Made by a program: the position numbers and the translations under genes
The notes under the pieces: model-generated
What the model was told of the DNA's origin: nothing
The model's input: only the letters and a program-made list of their open reading frames with translations
The model's database searches: none
Shown: positions 24,616 to 33,605 of the stretch, in pieces
Numbering within the stretch: position 1 is the stretch's first letter
Layout of the letters: each line of letters opens with the position of its first letter
Source of the DNA: Bradyrhizobium sp. SK17
Lineage (GTDB): Bacteria; Pseudomonadota; Alphaproteobacteria; Rhizobiales; Xanthobacteraceae
Assembly (NCBI RefSeq): GCF_002831585.1
Contig: NZ_CP025113.1
Location: forward strand, 7,517,001-7,581,000
Length of the DNA: 64,000 bases
Direction of reading: 5' to 3'

Positions 24616-24732
24616 ATGTGGTACTTTTCATGGATCCTCGGCGTCGGCTTCGCCGCGACCTTCGCCATCCTCAACGCCATGTGGTTCGAGCTCAATGCCC
24701 AGGACAGCGCCAACGACCGCAATGCGCCGTGA
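24616..24732 (+). CDS. cydX: Cytochrome bd small subunit CydX
   Basis: 38 aa. MWYFSWILGVGFAATFAILNAMWFE is the CydX signature: an aromatic N-terminus, a single helix, and the conserved Glu after the helix (WFE). It stabilises the heme environment of CydAB in E. coli. It begins 15 bases after cydB with GGGAGA upstream, and its end overlaps ybgE by eleven bases. Confidence 0.93.
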   Translation: MWYFSWILGVGFAATFAILNAMWFELNAQDSANDRNAP

Positions 24733-25000
24733 CGGCACGGTGGCGGCGGCCGTCCGCGCGGCGTCCTTCGCCGCCGCGCTGGCGGTCAGTCTCGCGCTGA
24801 TGCTGTTTCCGTTCCTGCTCCGCCACGTGGCGGAGGCACGACTGCATACCGCGCTGCCGGTGCTGATGCTCGGCGTCGCGGCTGCGTTCGTCCATGGCAT
24901 CGGATACCGGCCGGACGGCGCCCTGCTCCGGATCCTGTTCGGGCCGGCCTGCGCGTGGACTCTGATGCTGGCCGGGGCACTTCTCATGGCCATGGCGTGA
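24722..25000 (+). CDS. ybgE: Cyd operon membrane protein, YbgE family
   Basis: 92 aa with three hydrophobic segments (about residues 12-30, 43-58, 70-90). The motif VHGIGYRPDGALLRILFGP matches the HGxGF/YRP signature of YbgE, which accompanies cydABX in many proteobacteria. Its molecular role is unsettled, perhaps assembly of the oxidase. ATG 24722 lies inside cydX in another frame, so translation is coupled. The next gene starts 143 bases on and appears to be a separate unit. Confidence 0.85.
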   Translation: MRRDGTVAAAVRAASFAAALAVSLALMLFPFLLRHVAEARLHTALPVLMLGVAAAFVHGIGYRPDGALLRILFGPACAWTLMLAGALLMAMA

Positions 25001-25143
25001 GCGGCAGGAATCCGCGCCGGCACGCCCGGCGCTCCACCAGCCGCCGGTGACCGGACCGTGGGCGAAGCGTTGGGTCGAACCTTCGCCCCGGCCATTCCGA
25101 CCAATCACGAGCAAGGCCATCCCGCCCCGCGGAGCGCATCCCC

Positions 25144-26709
25144 ATGTCCGGCCGAAACGGCATCCTGTCGCGCCTGATCGTCGCGGCATTCGTGCTGTGC
25201 ATCGGCACCTCGGCGCAGGCGGAGAAACGCGTCGCGCTGGTGATCGGCAATTCCGCCTACCGGAGCGCGCCGCAACTGCCGAACCCGGCCGGCGACGCCA
25301 GGCTGATGTCGGATACGCTCGCCTCGCTCGGTTTCCTGGTGGTCGGCGGTGGTGCGCAGGTCGATCTGACCAAGCCAGGCTTCGAGGCGGCATTGCAGGC
25401 GTTCGGACGCGAGCTCGACGGCGCCGATGTGGCGCTGTTCTATTACGCCGGCCACGGCGTCGAGACCCACGGCCTCAATTACCTCGTTCCGGTCGACGCC
25501 AATCCCGGCGACGAGGGTGACGTATTCATGCAGGGCATCGGGATGGCCGGCGTGATCGACCAGATGGAGAAGTCCGGCGCCGGCATCAACCTCGTGCTGC
25601 TGGATGCCTGCCGCGACAATCCGTTTCGCGATCGCGGCGTGCATTCCAGGACCGGCGGCTTGGCGCAGATGCAGGCGCCGCCCGGCACGCTGATCTCGTT
25701 CGCGACCCAGCCGCGCAGCGTCGCGCTCGACGGCGACAATGGCCACAGCCCGTACACGCGTGCGCTGGCCGAGACCATCCGGCATCGGGGCTATGGCCTG
25801 TTCAGGACCTTCAACGAGGTCGGGCTTGCGGTGGAGAAGGCGACCCGCGGCCGGCAGCTGCCGTGGCTCGCCTCCTCGCCGATCGCGACCAAATTCTATT
25901 TTGCCGGCGAGCCGGTGCCGCAAGCGGTTAAGGCGTCACTGACCTCGGAGGCGACCGCCGCGCAATCGCGGCCGTCGGACGAGGCGCTGCGCCGCGATCT
26001 CGTGACCGACTGCGATCGTCTCGCCGCGATGCCCTACGACCTCGGCCATGCCGCGAGCGAGCCGGGCGTCGACATCGACAAGATCAGGATTCCGGAGGCG
26101 ACCGCGGCCTACAACGCGGCGATGCAGGCCTATCCCGGCGTCGGCCGCTTCGCCTTCGAGGCCGGCCGGGTCGCCAGCGCGCGCAAGGACTATGCCGAGG
26201 CACGCCGCTTGTTCGACCAAGCGGCCGCGGCAAGCTATCCGCTCGCCGCCCACAATATCGGCGTCATGTATGAGGGCGGCAACGGCGTGCCGCTCGACAG
26301 TGCCGAAGCCGCACGGTGGTACAGGAAGTCGGTCGATGCCGGTGAGCCGATCGCGATGGTCGACCTCGGCTGGCTCTACGAGATGGGACGTGGCGTGGGC
26401 CGCAACTGCGCCGAGGCGGTCAGGCTCTACGAAAGCGCGGTGGCGGCCGGCGATCCCGACGCCATGAACAATCTCGGCCTGCTCTATCTGCGCGGCAAAT
26501 GCACCGGGCGCGACTATGCCGAGGCCCTTCGCCTGTTCGAGCTGGGCACCGCGCTGAACAACGCCGCCAGCATGAACGGCCTCGGCGTGATCTACAACGA
26601 GGGCGACGGCGTTGCCCGCAGCGCCAGGCTTGCGCGGCAATGGTTCGAGAAGGCTGCCGCGCTCGGCAATCCCGAGGCGAAGCAGAACCTGCGCGGGATG
26701 CGGCGCTGA
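25144..26709 (+). CDS. Secreted caspase-like (orthocaspase) protein with Sel1 repeats
   Basis: 521 aa. A Sec signal peptide spans residues 1-26 (LIVAAFVLCIGTSAQA). The caspase p20 domain (28-240) has the catalytic dyad H104 (FYYAGHGVE) and C156 (VLLDACRDNPF), plus RVALVIGNSAYRSAPQLPNP. After a linker, residues about 345-515 contain four to five Sel1/TPR-like repeats (AAHNIGVMYEGGNGVP, AMVDLGWLYEMGRGVG, AMNNLGLLYLRGKCTG, SMNGLGVIYNEGDGVA). Orthocaspases cleave after Arg or Lys; the repeats probably bind partners in the periplasm. Rhizobial genomes carry several such proteins. It stands alone downstream of the cyd operon. Confidence 0.9.
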   Translation: MSGRNGILSRLIVAAFVLCIGTSAQAEKRVALVIGNSAYRSAPQLPNPAGDARLMSDTLASLGFLVVGGGAQVDLTKPGFEAALQAFGRELDGADVALFYYAGHGVETHGLNYLVPVDANPGDEGDVFMQGIGMAGVIDQMEKSGAGINLVLLDACRDNPFRDRGVHSRTGGLAQMQAPPGTLISFATQPRSVALDGDNGHSPYTRALAETIRHRGYGLFRTFNEVGLAVEKATRGRQLPWLASSPIATKFYFAGEPVPQAVKASLTSEATAAQSRPSDEALRRDLVTDCDRLAAMPYDLGHAASEPGVDIDKIRIPEATAAYNAAMQAYPGVGRFAFEAGRVASARKDYAEARRLFDQAAAASYPLAAHNIGVMYEGGNGVPLDSAEAARWYRKSVDAGEPIAMVDLGWLYEMGRGVGRNCAEAVRLYESAVAAGDPDAMNNLGLLYLRGKCTGRDYAEALRLFELGTALNNAASMNGLGVIYNEGDGVARSARLARQWFEKAAALGNPEAKQNLRGMRR

Positions 26710-26787
26710 GCGGCAACTTCGTTGCTTGCGGCGGAAACCGGCGTGGGGTGTCATCCGTAACAACAGGTATCCGACACGGAGCCCCGC

Positions 26788-27192
26788 ATGCGCGCGATCG
26801 TCCTCATTGCCGCCATCCTGCTCGCCCTCACCTCGCCCGCCCGGGCCGACGACGTCGGCGCCGCGCAGGACGTGATCCGCGCCCAGGAGCAGGCGTTCGG
26901 CCGGGACGACGCCGCGGGCGCCTATTCCTATGCCGCGCCCGCGATCCAGCAGATCTTTCCGCAGGCCGACATCTTCATGTCGATGGTGCAGAGCAAATAC
27001 GCGCCGGTCTACCGCCACCGCAGCTTCGAGTTCGGCGCGGCGCAGAGCGACGGCGGCCGGATCGCGCAACGCGTCCACATCGTCGACGCCAACGGCGAGG
27101 CGTGGGAGGCGCTCTACACGCTGGAGCGGCAGGCCGACGGCAGTTTGAAGATCACCGGCTGCGCGCTGCTCAAGGCCGGCCAGTCGGTGTGA
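26788..27192 (+). CDS. DUF4864-domain secreted protein
   Basis: 134 aa with a cleavable signal peptide (MRAIVLIAAILLALTSPARA). The mature part (AQDVIRAQEQAFGRDDAAGAYSYAAPAIQQIFP ... KYAPVYRHRSFEFG ... GEAWEALYTLERQADGSLKITGCALL) fits DUF4864, a cystatin/SnoaL-like alpha+beta fold. Function unknown, presumably periplasmic ligand binding. It follows the caspase-like gene by 78 bases on the same strand and may be co-transcribed. Convergent with the alpha/beta hydrolase gene 29 bases away. Confidence 0.8.
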   Translation: MRAIVLIAAILLALTSPARADDVGAAQDVIRAQEQAFGRDDAAGAYSYAAPAIQQIFPQADIFMSMVQSKYAPVYRHRSFEFGAAQSDGGRIAQRVHIVDANGEAWEALYTLERQADGSLKITGCALLKAGQSV

Positions 27193-27221
27193 TCGCGGCC
27201 TCCGGATCCGCCGGTGATCCC

Positions 27222-28364
27222 CTAGGACAGGCCCTTCCTTATCCGGAGCCTGTCCTCGAGCCAATCGAAGATCACCTCATTGGCCAATGTGGGGTTGTCG
27301 ATGTGTCCCTGCATGGCACCGGTTTCGGCACGCCGGAACAGGATCAGCCTGGCGTCGCGATGAATGTGGCTCAATTGGTCGCCGAATTTCGTCAAGGCAC
27401 CCGGCAGAAGCCAGCCGGCTTCGCCGGCCGTGACGAGCACCGGACATTCGATGCCGCGTGAAATCGCGTTGGCTTCGTCGATCCAGCAGATTTGCGTGTC
27501 GTCGCCCGCTTGCCGATGGAAGAAACTTCTCTCGTGCAAGTCCCAGATCCCGGCGTCGCAAACGGCCGCGGCAAACCTGGCGTCGGTGGCCGCCGCGCGG
27601 GCGACCAGGGACGAATTGCACGCGTCCGCCACGATGGCGATCCGGGTGTCGTCGACCCCCGGCTTCTCCGAAAGGAAATCCAGCACGCGGCTCATGGCGG
27701 CCTCGAACTTGTGGCCGTCGAGCCATTGCGGAGGCAGGGCCGTCTGAGTCCCGAGCAGATCCACGGCGAGCAGCGAGAATCCGCGCTCGTTGGCATGGCT
27801 GGCGTATTTGGTGATCAACTCTTCCTTGTAGGAACCCGGCTCGCCGATGCAGACAATGACGGGCCCGTCATCGCGAAACGCCGACGGCAAATAATAGGCC
27901 TGGAGCGACAATTCATCGGTCCACGGAATCGAGAGCACCTGGCCGGCCGGAACCCGGCTCTTCAGAAAGTTGACCGCGCATCGCCGCATGCCGTCGACGG
28001 CACGCTTCAGCAGATCATTCGAGTATCCGGGTGGCCTGGCGGCGGCGTGAAAGTACGTCGTCGCACGAAGCCAGTTGCGACGGGCGGTTATCATGTTTCC
28101 GCCGAGCGACGCATGTTCGGCTCTCGCTTCGTTCAGTTCGGCGGTCTTGATCCACTCTCCCGACCACGAATTCTCCGAGGCGAGGTCGATCTTGCTCAAC
28201 GTCAACCAACATTCGGAGACCGACGAGCCACCTTCCTGCGCAGCAGCCAGGAGCTTGATGAACTCCGCCGACAGATCCTCGCGTTCCGGCCACGCGGGCC
28301 AGCCCTTGTCGTCGAACTCGACGCTGCTTGACGCGGTGCCTCGCGCCTCACGGTTGTCATGCAT
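27222..28364 (-). CDS. Alpha/beta-hydrolase-fold protein with altered catalytic residues
   Basis: 380 aa, no signal peptide. An N-terminal helical region (1-130) precedes an alpha/beta hydrolase core (DGPVIVCIGEPGSYKEELITKYASHANERGFSLLAVDLLGTQ), the layout of FrsA / 2,6-dihydropseudooxynicotine-hydrolase-like proteins. The nucleophile elbow, normally GxSxG, reads IAIVADACNSSLVA, so serine is not in place; a Cys one residue on is possible. The acid-bearing loop reads TAGEAGWLLPG, without the usual Asp. A histidine remains in GAMQGHIDNP. It may be a pseudo-enzyme or use cysteine. A MarR-type gene lies upstream on the same strand after a 457-base gap. Confidence 0.7.
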   Translation of the reverse strand: MHDNREARGTASSSVEFDDKGWPAWPEREDLSAEFIKLLAAAQEGGSSVSECWLTLSKIDLASENSWSGEWIKTAELNEARAEHASLGGNMITARRNWLRATTYFHAAARPPGYSNDLLKRAVDGMRRCAVNFLKSRVPAGQVLSIPWTDELSLQAYYLPSAFRDDGPVIVCIGEPGSYKEELITKYASHANERGFSLLAVDLLGTQTALPPQWLDGHKFEAAMSRVLDFLSEKPGVDDTRIAIVADACNSSLVARAAATDARFAAAVCDAGIWDLHERSFFHRQAGDDTQICWIDEANAISRGIECPVLVTAGEAGWLLPGALTKFGDQLSHIHRDARLILFRRAETGAMQGHIDNPTLANEVIFDWLEDRLRIRKGLS

Positions 28365-28821
28365 ATGTGGTCAACTCGTTGGCACCCGGCTCTGCGGCAG
28401 GTACGAATTATCGATACGAGTCCGCCAATCCGAGCCGACGAGCCGCCGCGTCTGTCGCCACGCGACGTTGGCGCCGAAATCGCAAACGCCAATCACCCGG
28501 CTCTCCCACAAACTTATTCCAATGGGCGTTCATTTAATTGAAGTCGTTCGGCGGCGACAATCGTCGATAAGGCGGCGCAGGAATGCGTTGCGCTTATGCC
28601 TGCGGCAGAATGTTGCCGCAGCAATCGTCTGCCGAGCAGATGCTCGGTAAATGCCTCGAATGTGTTCGACTGGCTCATTGCGTGTGGCGAAGCGTGCCGA
28701 ACCGGCCGCCGCGCCACGTGCGCTCACGGGTTCGCGAGTACTGGCGCACCGCCAATCACTCGAGCGTGACTTCACCACAAGCCGCCTGAACGCGCCGGCG
28801 TTGCGCCAGTCGATCAGCAAG
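28365..28821. other. Gene-free interval
   Basis: 457 bases between the end of the MarR gene and the start of the hydrolase gene, both leftward. Composition is more AT-rich around 28480-28560. I see no ORF with a ribosome site and gene-like codons, no tRNA and no clear terminator. It probably holds the promoter of the hydrolase gene. Confidence 0.5.
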
Positions 28822-29412
28822 CTAAAGAGCGACGATGCTGCCATCCTTGCCGAGGTAGCCCTGCACCGCGAGCGCGCGATCACTCGATCTGACGAATCGC
28901 TCCACGAGATCGAGAAAGATCGAGAATTCCTCGTCGCTCATGCACTCCAGCCAGACATCGTTGACGTTCGACTGCATCGGCGCGAGCGAGTCCAGCAGCG
29001 CGCAGCCGCCTTGCGTGACAGCCAGCTTGGTGCGGCGACGATCATCCAGATCCCCGGCCTTCTCGACCAGCCCGAGTTCGCTCAGGTGCTGGATCGCCTT
29101 CGTCACGCCGGCGCTGGTCAGGCGGAGATAAGCGGCGATGGTCACCGGGAAGACGTCGCCTTTGGTCTCGAGATAGCGGATCGTGGTCAGGATCGTGTAT
29201 TGAATGCCCGCGATGCCGGCATGCGCCGCATAGCCCTGCGTCAGGTGATGGTGGCGCGACGACAGGGAGTGCAGGCAGCCGGTGAGCCGCTGCAACTGCA
29301 ACTCGGTCGCCTTCGCGACACGACCGGTTCGCGGCGGAGCGCCGGACGCGCTCCGGGACTGGGCCGACGAAGGCCTGCGGTTGCGGCCGGATTCTGCGGT
29401 TGCCTTCGTCAT
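28822..29412 (-). CDS. MarR-family transcriptional regulator
   Basis: 196 aa. After a basic, disordered N-terminus (residues 1-40, rich in Ser/Arg) comes a MarR winged HTH: TILTTIRYLETKGDVFPVTIAAYLRLTSAGVTKAIQHLSELGLVEKAGDLDDRRRTKLAVTQGG, including the wing motif DDRR. Start 29412 (MTKATAES) is preferred to a TTG 30 bases upstream, with AGGAAG a little further than usual. It may regulate the downstream hydrolase gene or the divergent DNA towards the porin. Confidence 0.88.
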   Translation of the reverse strand: MTKATAESGRNRRPSSAQSRSASGAPPRTGRVAKATELQLQRLTGCLHSLSSRHHHLTQGYAAHAGIAGIQYTILTTIRYLETKGDVFPVTIAAYLRLTSAGVTKAIQHLSELGLVEKAGDLDDRRRTKLAVTQGGCALLDSLAPMQSNVNDVWLECMSDEEFSIFLDLVERFVRSSDRALAVQGYLGKDGSIVAL

Positions 29413-29622
29413 GCCGAGCGGCGCTTCCTGAGAGCGGCACAATTAAATGATATAGTCACATAACTGACGCAACTTCGTTCGTCCAGATCATCCGCTCGCG
29501 CCGCGCATCACGATGCGAGCCGGATTTCGATCCCGGACTTCACGATGATTTGCGCCCCGCCGGAGCATTGCGCGGCGATGCCGGTGCTCCGCTGAAACGC
29601 ACGCCCGATGGTGCTGAAATGA

Positions 29623-29654
29623 AAAGCCTCCGGCAGGGCATTGCCGGAGGCTTT
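29623..29654 (-). terminator. Strong leftward rho-independent terminator
   Basis: 13-bp perfect stem (29623-29635 with 29642-29654) and a 6-nt loop. On the - strand it is followed by TTTTCATTT. It probably stops read-through of the very strong porin transcript before the MarR gene. Confidence 0.75.
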
Positions 29655-29779
29655 GGAGGTTAGTTCATGAAGACGTCCAATATCTCCTCATCATCATGGT
29701 CGGCAGAGCAACCGACACGCGTTTGTACATGATGCAATAATGTTAGTAAATCATATAACAACGTCTTGCTCAAAGATCA

Positions 29780-29807
29780 GGGCCCCGATGGTTACCCGCC
29801 GGGGCCC
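29780..29807 (-). terminator. Porin-proximal hairpin
   Basis: GGGCCCCG (29780-29787) pairs with CGGGGCCC (29800-29807), 21 bases downstream of the porin stop in the direction of transcription. The following TGATCTTT is only weakly U-rich. Confidence 0.55.
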
Positions 29808-29828
29808 CTTGGTGATCAGCTCAAGCGC

Positions 29829-31388
29829 TTACCAGTTGCGCTGAGCGCGGAGCAGCAGCATGTAGGTGTCCTGGTTGCTGAGAGAGTACACAGCAGCCGG
29901 CTTGCCGATCGAAGCGCTGCCAGGATAGGTGACCGTACCAGCGTAGTTCTGATCCAGATGGGTGTAGGTGAAGTCGGCCGAGAACGTCAGGTTCTTCACC
30001 GGCGTCCACTGGGTCTGCGTGCCGATCTGGGCAATGCTGTAGTCGGGGTTGCACGACGTCAGGTTCGAGGTGGCACCGAGCAGGATGCCGAACGATCCAC
30101 CCACACCGGTTCCGCCCGGCCCGCAGATGTAGCTCTTGGCAGTGCCGTTGTAGTTCACCTGGGCCCACGCACCATAGATGCTGGTGTTCCAGTACGGGTT
30201 CCAGTTGTGAATGTAAGCACCGCGCAGGCCGTAGGTCGTGATCAGCTGCTGCTGACCGCCGGTGACGAACACGCTGTCCGGCGCGATGCCGAAGCCGATG
30301 CTCTGGTAGGCGCCGGGAACGCTGGTGTTGCCGAAGTAGGTGAACGCGCCGGCTCCCGAAAGATCCTGGATGTTGTAGCGCGTCGCGCCGTTGGTATAGA
30401 CGCCCTGGACGTTGATGGTGTCGCCGGCTCCGGTCGGGATGTTCTTGATCGACAGAGCCAGTGCACCGGCCCAGCCCCACTTGTCGTCCGGATGACCGGT
30501 CAACTCAGTGCCGCCGTAGTAGGCCGCATGATTGTCGTGCGCCGCGAACGACGCCTGGAACAGGCCCCAGGCCTGGTCGACGCGGAGAGCCGCGATCAGG
30601 TCAGGCGCAATGGTGCCGGCATAATCGCTCGCGCCGTAGACGCCGAGCGCACCGGTCCCGAGCGCGCCGAGATTCTGCACGCCGGCCTGGGTATAGGCCG
30701 ACTGATCCTGAGCCGACAGCGACAGCGACACGCCGTTGCCGAACTGCGCGGTGTAGGTGAACTGGTTGACGCCGGTGATGGTGCCGCCGCCGCCGACCAG
30801 ACCGTCGAAGTTGTTGCCGGGATAGTTGGCCCACGGCGCCGAGAACTGCGAGACCGCCTTACCGATGGTGAAGCCGGCGAACTGGATGAAGGCGTAGTAG
30901 ACGCCAACCGTACCGGCGGCGACACCGCCCGAGCTGCCATTGTTCGGCGCAGCATTGGTTCCGATCGGCGAGTAGACGGTCGAGCCGGCAGCGGCGCCGG
31001 CGCCATAGCTGTCCGAGGTCCAGTTGAAGGTCGCGTCGAAGAAGGTGCGCACCACGCCGTATTCGGTGGCGGTGCGGGTATCGACGTTGAGGTCTTCACG
31101 AGAACGCCAGGTGTAGCCGTTGGTGAAGCGGTTCTGTGCGCCGGCCTGACCGGCATAGTTGCCGGTATGATCCGAGTTGGTGTTGGCGAGAACGTCGACA
31201 CGCAAGTAGCCGCCGAGCTTGATGCACGTGTCGGTGCCCGGAATGAAATAGAACCCCGGACCATAGAGCGAGCAGACCTTCACATACTCGACCGCCTTGG
31301 CCTTGACCGGAAGGTCGGCCGCCATAGCGCCACTGCTCGCAACGAGAGCTGCCACCGAGCCCAACAAAAGGCCCTTAACGATATTCAT
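29829..31388 (-). CDS. Outer-membrane porin (rhizobial porin family)
   Basis: 519 aa beta-barrel porin. The signal peptide [32 protein letters not shown] is the hallmark of the Hyphomicrobiales porin family. It is followed by EYVKVCSLYGPGFYFIPGTDTCIKLGGYLRVD with the paired cysteines of these proteins. The barrel alternates hydrophobic and polar residues and ends with the aromatic RNW, suited to BAM recognition. GGAGG lies five bases before ATG 31388. The long form is typical of the major porins of Bradyrhizobium. Transcribed alone, with hairpins downstream. Confidence 0.93.
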   Translation of the reverse strand: MNIVKGLLLGSVAALVASSGAMAADLPVKAKAVEYVKVCSLYGPGFYFIPGTDTCIKLGGYLRVDVLANTNSDHTGNYAGQAGAQNRFTNGYTWRSREDLNVDTRTATEYGVVRTFFDATFNWTSDSYGAGAAAGSTVYSPIGTNAAPNNGSSGGVAAGTVGVYYAFIQFAGFTIGKAVSQFSAPWANYPGNNFDGLVGGGGTITGVNQFTYTAQFGNGVSLSLSAQDQSAYTQAGVQNLGALGTGALGVYGASDYAGTIAPDLIAALRVDQAWGLFQASFAAHDNHAAYYGGTELTGHPDDKWGWAGALALSIKNIPTGAGDTINVQGVYTNGATRYNIQDLSGAGAFTYFGNTSVPGAYQSIGFGIAPDSVFVTGGQQQLITTYGLRGAYIHNWNPYWNTSIYGAWAQVNYNGTAKSYICGPGGTGVGGSFGILLGATSNLTSCNPDYSIAQIGTQTQWTPVKNLTFSADFTYTHLDQNYAGTVTYPGSASIGKPAAVYSLSNQDTYMLLLRAQRNW

Positions 31389-31700
31389 GCTATCCTCCAA
31401 GTGATGCCTTGCGCGACGGCAAAGCGACAAACGTTCCCCGTCTCGAAAACCGCTGCCGCGCAGCCGCTTTCAAGATGCTCGTGGTCAACTCGGCCACTGC
31501 AGGCGTGAGATGGTGGATGCCCCCCATCTACGGGGCGGAACAATGCTATTGGGCAGTCACATATTCAACTTATATTAGTTAGTCATTCTATGTTTGCGCA
31601 CCCATGTGTCCTTCAGGCAACGCATCGACGAACATTTTTGTCTGGCCGCCTTCAAAAATCGCTCGATATCTGTGAAGATGAATTTTTGTTAAGGGACGCC
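31389..31700. other. Divergent promoter region (porin / MarR)
   Basis: 312 bases between the porin start and the second MarR gene. The stretch around 31550-31600 is distinctly AT-rich and probably contains both promoters. No gene or RNA is recognisable. Confidence 0.5.
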
Positions 31701-32192
31701 ATGACCGAGCGCAGATCGACCGACAAACTGCAGGACGCAGCCGAACGACTGGCCTGGGAAATCGTGTCGACCAGCACCCGCCTGGAGGAGTTGCGCAGCA
31801 TCTGGGCCAAGATGATCGGAATCACGGGTCCGCAATGGATGATCATGACCGTGCTGGCGAATGCCGAGGACCGCAATGTCGGCCTGCCCGTCGGCGCCGT
31901 TTCGCGGGCGCTGCGCGTCGATCAATCGTTCGTGGTCACCCAGTCGAAACTGCTCGAGAAGAAGAATTTGCTGCGCCGCAAGAGCTCGACCGAAGATGCC
32001 CGTGTCGTGAACCTGTCGTTGACCGATCACGCCAAGAAGCAGATGGCGAACCTGTCCTCGCAGCGGCGGGAGTTGAACGAGTTCGTCTATGCCGACCTCG
32101 ATCTGCGCGAGCTGGTGCAGCTCGCTGGCAAGATGGACTCCATCAAGAATCGCCTGGAGAAGGCGATCGCCAGGATTTCGGCCGGTCTTTAG
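31701..32192 (+). CDS. MarR-family transcriptional regulator
   Basis: 163 aa. The HTH core ITGPQWMIMTVLANAEDRNVGLPVGAVSRALRVDQSFVVTQSKLLEKKNLLRRKSSTEDARVVNLSLTDHAKKQ shows the MarR winged helix with the wing motif STEDARV. ATG 31701 follows AAGGGA at seven bases; the longer frame upstream reads non-conserved sequence. Divergent from the porin gene, it could control porin expression, and it converges with the MFS gene. Confidence 0.9.
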   Translation: MTERRSTDKLQDAAERLAWEIVSTSTRLEELRSIWAKMIGITGPQWMIMTVLANAEDRNVGLPVGAVSRALRVDQSFVVTQSKLLEKKNLLRRKSSTEDARVVNLSLTDHAKKQMANLSSQRRELNEFVYADLDLRELVQLAGKMDSIKNRLEKAIARISAGL

Positions 32193-32261
32193 TTCTTGGT
32201 GCGCTGCGACGGAAGCGCATCATGGTCTCGTCGCTTTGCGGCGGGTGGCGTGCGTTCCGGA

Positions 32262-33560
32262 TCAGGCCACGGCCAGCCGCTGCCGCGCCCGCATCAGGAG
32301 CAGCAGGACGATGCTGACATTGAGCAGGTTCCAGGCCAGACCGTTGGCAAAGGCCGCGGCATAGGAGCCGGTGGCGTCGAAGATCACGCCGGAGATCCAG
32401 CCGCCGAACGACATGCCGAACACCGAGGCGAAGATCACGATGCCGATCCGCGTCGCCGCTTCCGATGCCGGCATCGCCTCGCGCACGATGATGGCATAGC
32501 TCGGCACGATGCCGCCCTGGAACAGGCCGAACATCGCCGAGATGACATAGAGCGAGGTCAGGCTGTCGAAGAACAGGTAGAACAGCAGCGCCGAGCCCTG
32601 CGCCACCGAGCCAATCAACAGCGTTCGGATGCCGCCGATCCGGTCGGCGAGGAAGCCGGAGCCGATCCGGCTGATGATGCCGAAGCCCAGCATCAGCGAC
32701 AGCATCTCGGCGCCGCGCGCCACGCCGTAGCCGAGATCGCCGCAATAGGCGACGATGTGGACCTGCGGCATCGACATCGCCACGCAGCAGGATATCGACG
32801 CCAGCGACAGGATCGCAGTCAGCGCGTTGGTCGACAGCCTGAGGTCGACCCGCGGCGGCGCCGCATTGACATGGCTGCGCCGGGTCGCAGCCCCCATCAG
32901 CATCCGCAGCACGGCGAGCGCGAGCGCCATCGCGACCGCGGTGAAGATGCCGATCGCGATATGGGTGGTGCGCCAGCCGACGCTCTGGATGCCGAAATTG
33001 ACCAGCGGCGGCCACACCGTGCCGCCGACATAATTGCCGCTGGCGGCGATCGCGACCGCGAGCCCGCGGTAGCGCTCGAACCAGTGCGACGCCTCCGCCA
33101 TCAGCGGACCGAAGGTCGCGGCCGACGACAGGCCGATGGCGAAATGCAGCAGAATGAAAGCCCAGATCGACGGCGCATAACCGGCGCCGATATAGCCGAG
33201 GCCAAGAATGCCGATCCCGGCTCCGATCGCAGCGACGATGCCGTAGCGGTCGCTGATCTTGCCGGTTACGACCTGGCCGATGCCGAAGCCGAGCATCACC
33301 AGCGTGAAGGCGAGCGAGGCCGTTCCACGGCTCGCGCCGAAGTCGGTTTGCACCGCCGGCAAGGCCACCACCACCGACCACATGCCGACGCTGCCGAGCG
33401 AACCGATCACCACGGCGACGATGAGGCGCAGCCACGCCCGGCGCGAGTCGGGAATGAACGTTGCGGCTTCAGGGGAAAATTGAGAAGAAATGACCACGGC
33501 AGCCGGAACTTCGTCGGCATTCGGCTCAAGGTCAAGCCACATTGCCGAGAGATTAGGCAT
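32262..33560 (-). CDS. MFS transporter (monocarboxylate/oxalate-type)
   Basis: 432 aa, twelve predicted transmembrane helices. The N-domain loop motif appears as GQVVTGKISDRYGIVAAIGAG and the C-domain copy as GSGFLADRIGGIRTLLIG. Features such as WSVVVALPAVQTDFGASRGTAS and GNYVGGTVWPPLVNFGI place it in the MCT/OFA-like branch that moves small carboxylates. The first 40 residues are polar, and the start could lie further in. No linked enzyme gene reveals the substrate. Confidence 0.87.
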   Translation of the reverse strand: MPNLSAMWLDLEPNADEVPAAVVISSQFSPEAATFIPDSRRAWLRLIVAVVIGSLGSVGMWSVVVALPAVQTDFGASRGTASLAFTLVMLGFGIGQVVTGKISDRYGIVAAIGAGIGILGLGYIGAGYAPSIWAFILLHFAIGLSSAATFGPLMAEASHWFERYRGLAVAIAASGNYVGGTVWPPLVNFGIQSVGWRTTHIAIGIFTAVAMALALAVLRMLMGAATRRSHVNAAPPRVDLRLSTNALTAILSLASISCCVAMSMPQVHIVAYCGDLGYGVARGAEMLSLMLGFGIISRIGSGFLADRIGGIRTLLIGSVAQGSALLFYLFFDSLTSLYVISAMFGLFQGGIVPSYAIIVREAMPASEAATRIGIVIFASVFGMSFGGWISGVIFDATGSYAAAFANGLAWNLLNVSIVLLLLMRARQRLAVA

Positions 33561-33605
33561 GCAGCAGCAAGGGGGCGCGGTGAACCCACCGGCGCGTGAG
33601 ACGTT

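Larger units (their letters stand above)
29413..29828. other. Intergenic region with two leftward terminators
   Basis: 416 bases between the MarR start and the porin stop. It contains the two terminator-like hairpins listed separately, an AT-rich stretch at 29440-29465 likely to be the MarR gene promoter, and a tiny rightward ORF (29667-29732, 21 codons) behind GGAGG that I do not call as a gene. Confidence 0.5.

Noticed and set aside
29667..29732. 21-codon ORF behind GGAGG
   Set aside because: Too short and without conserved features to call; listed as a finding only because of its hairpin context.
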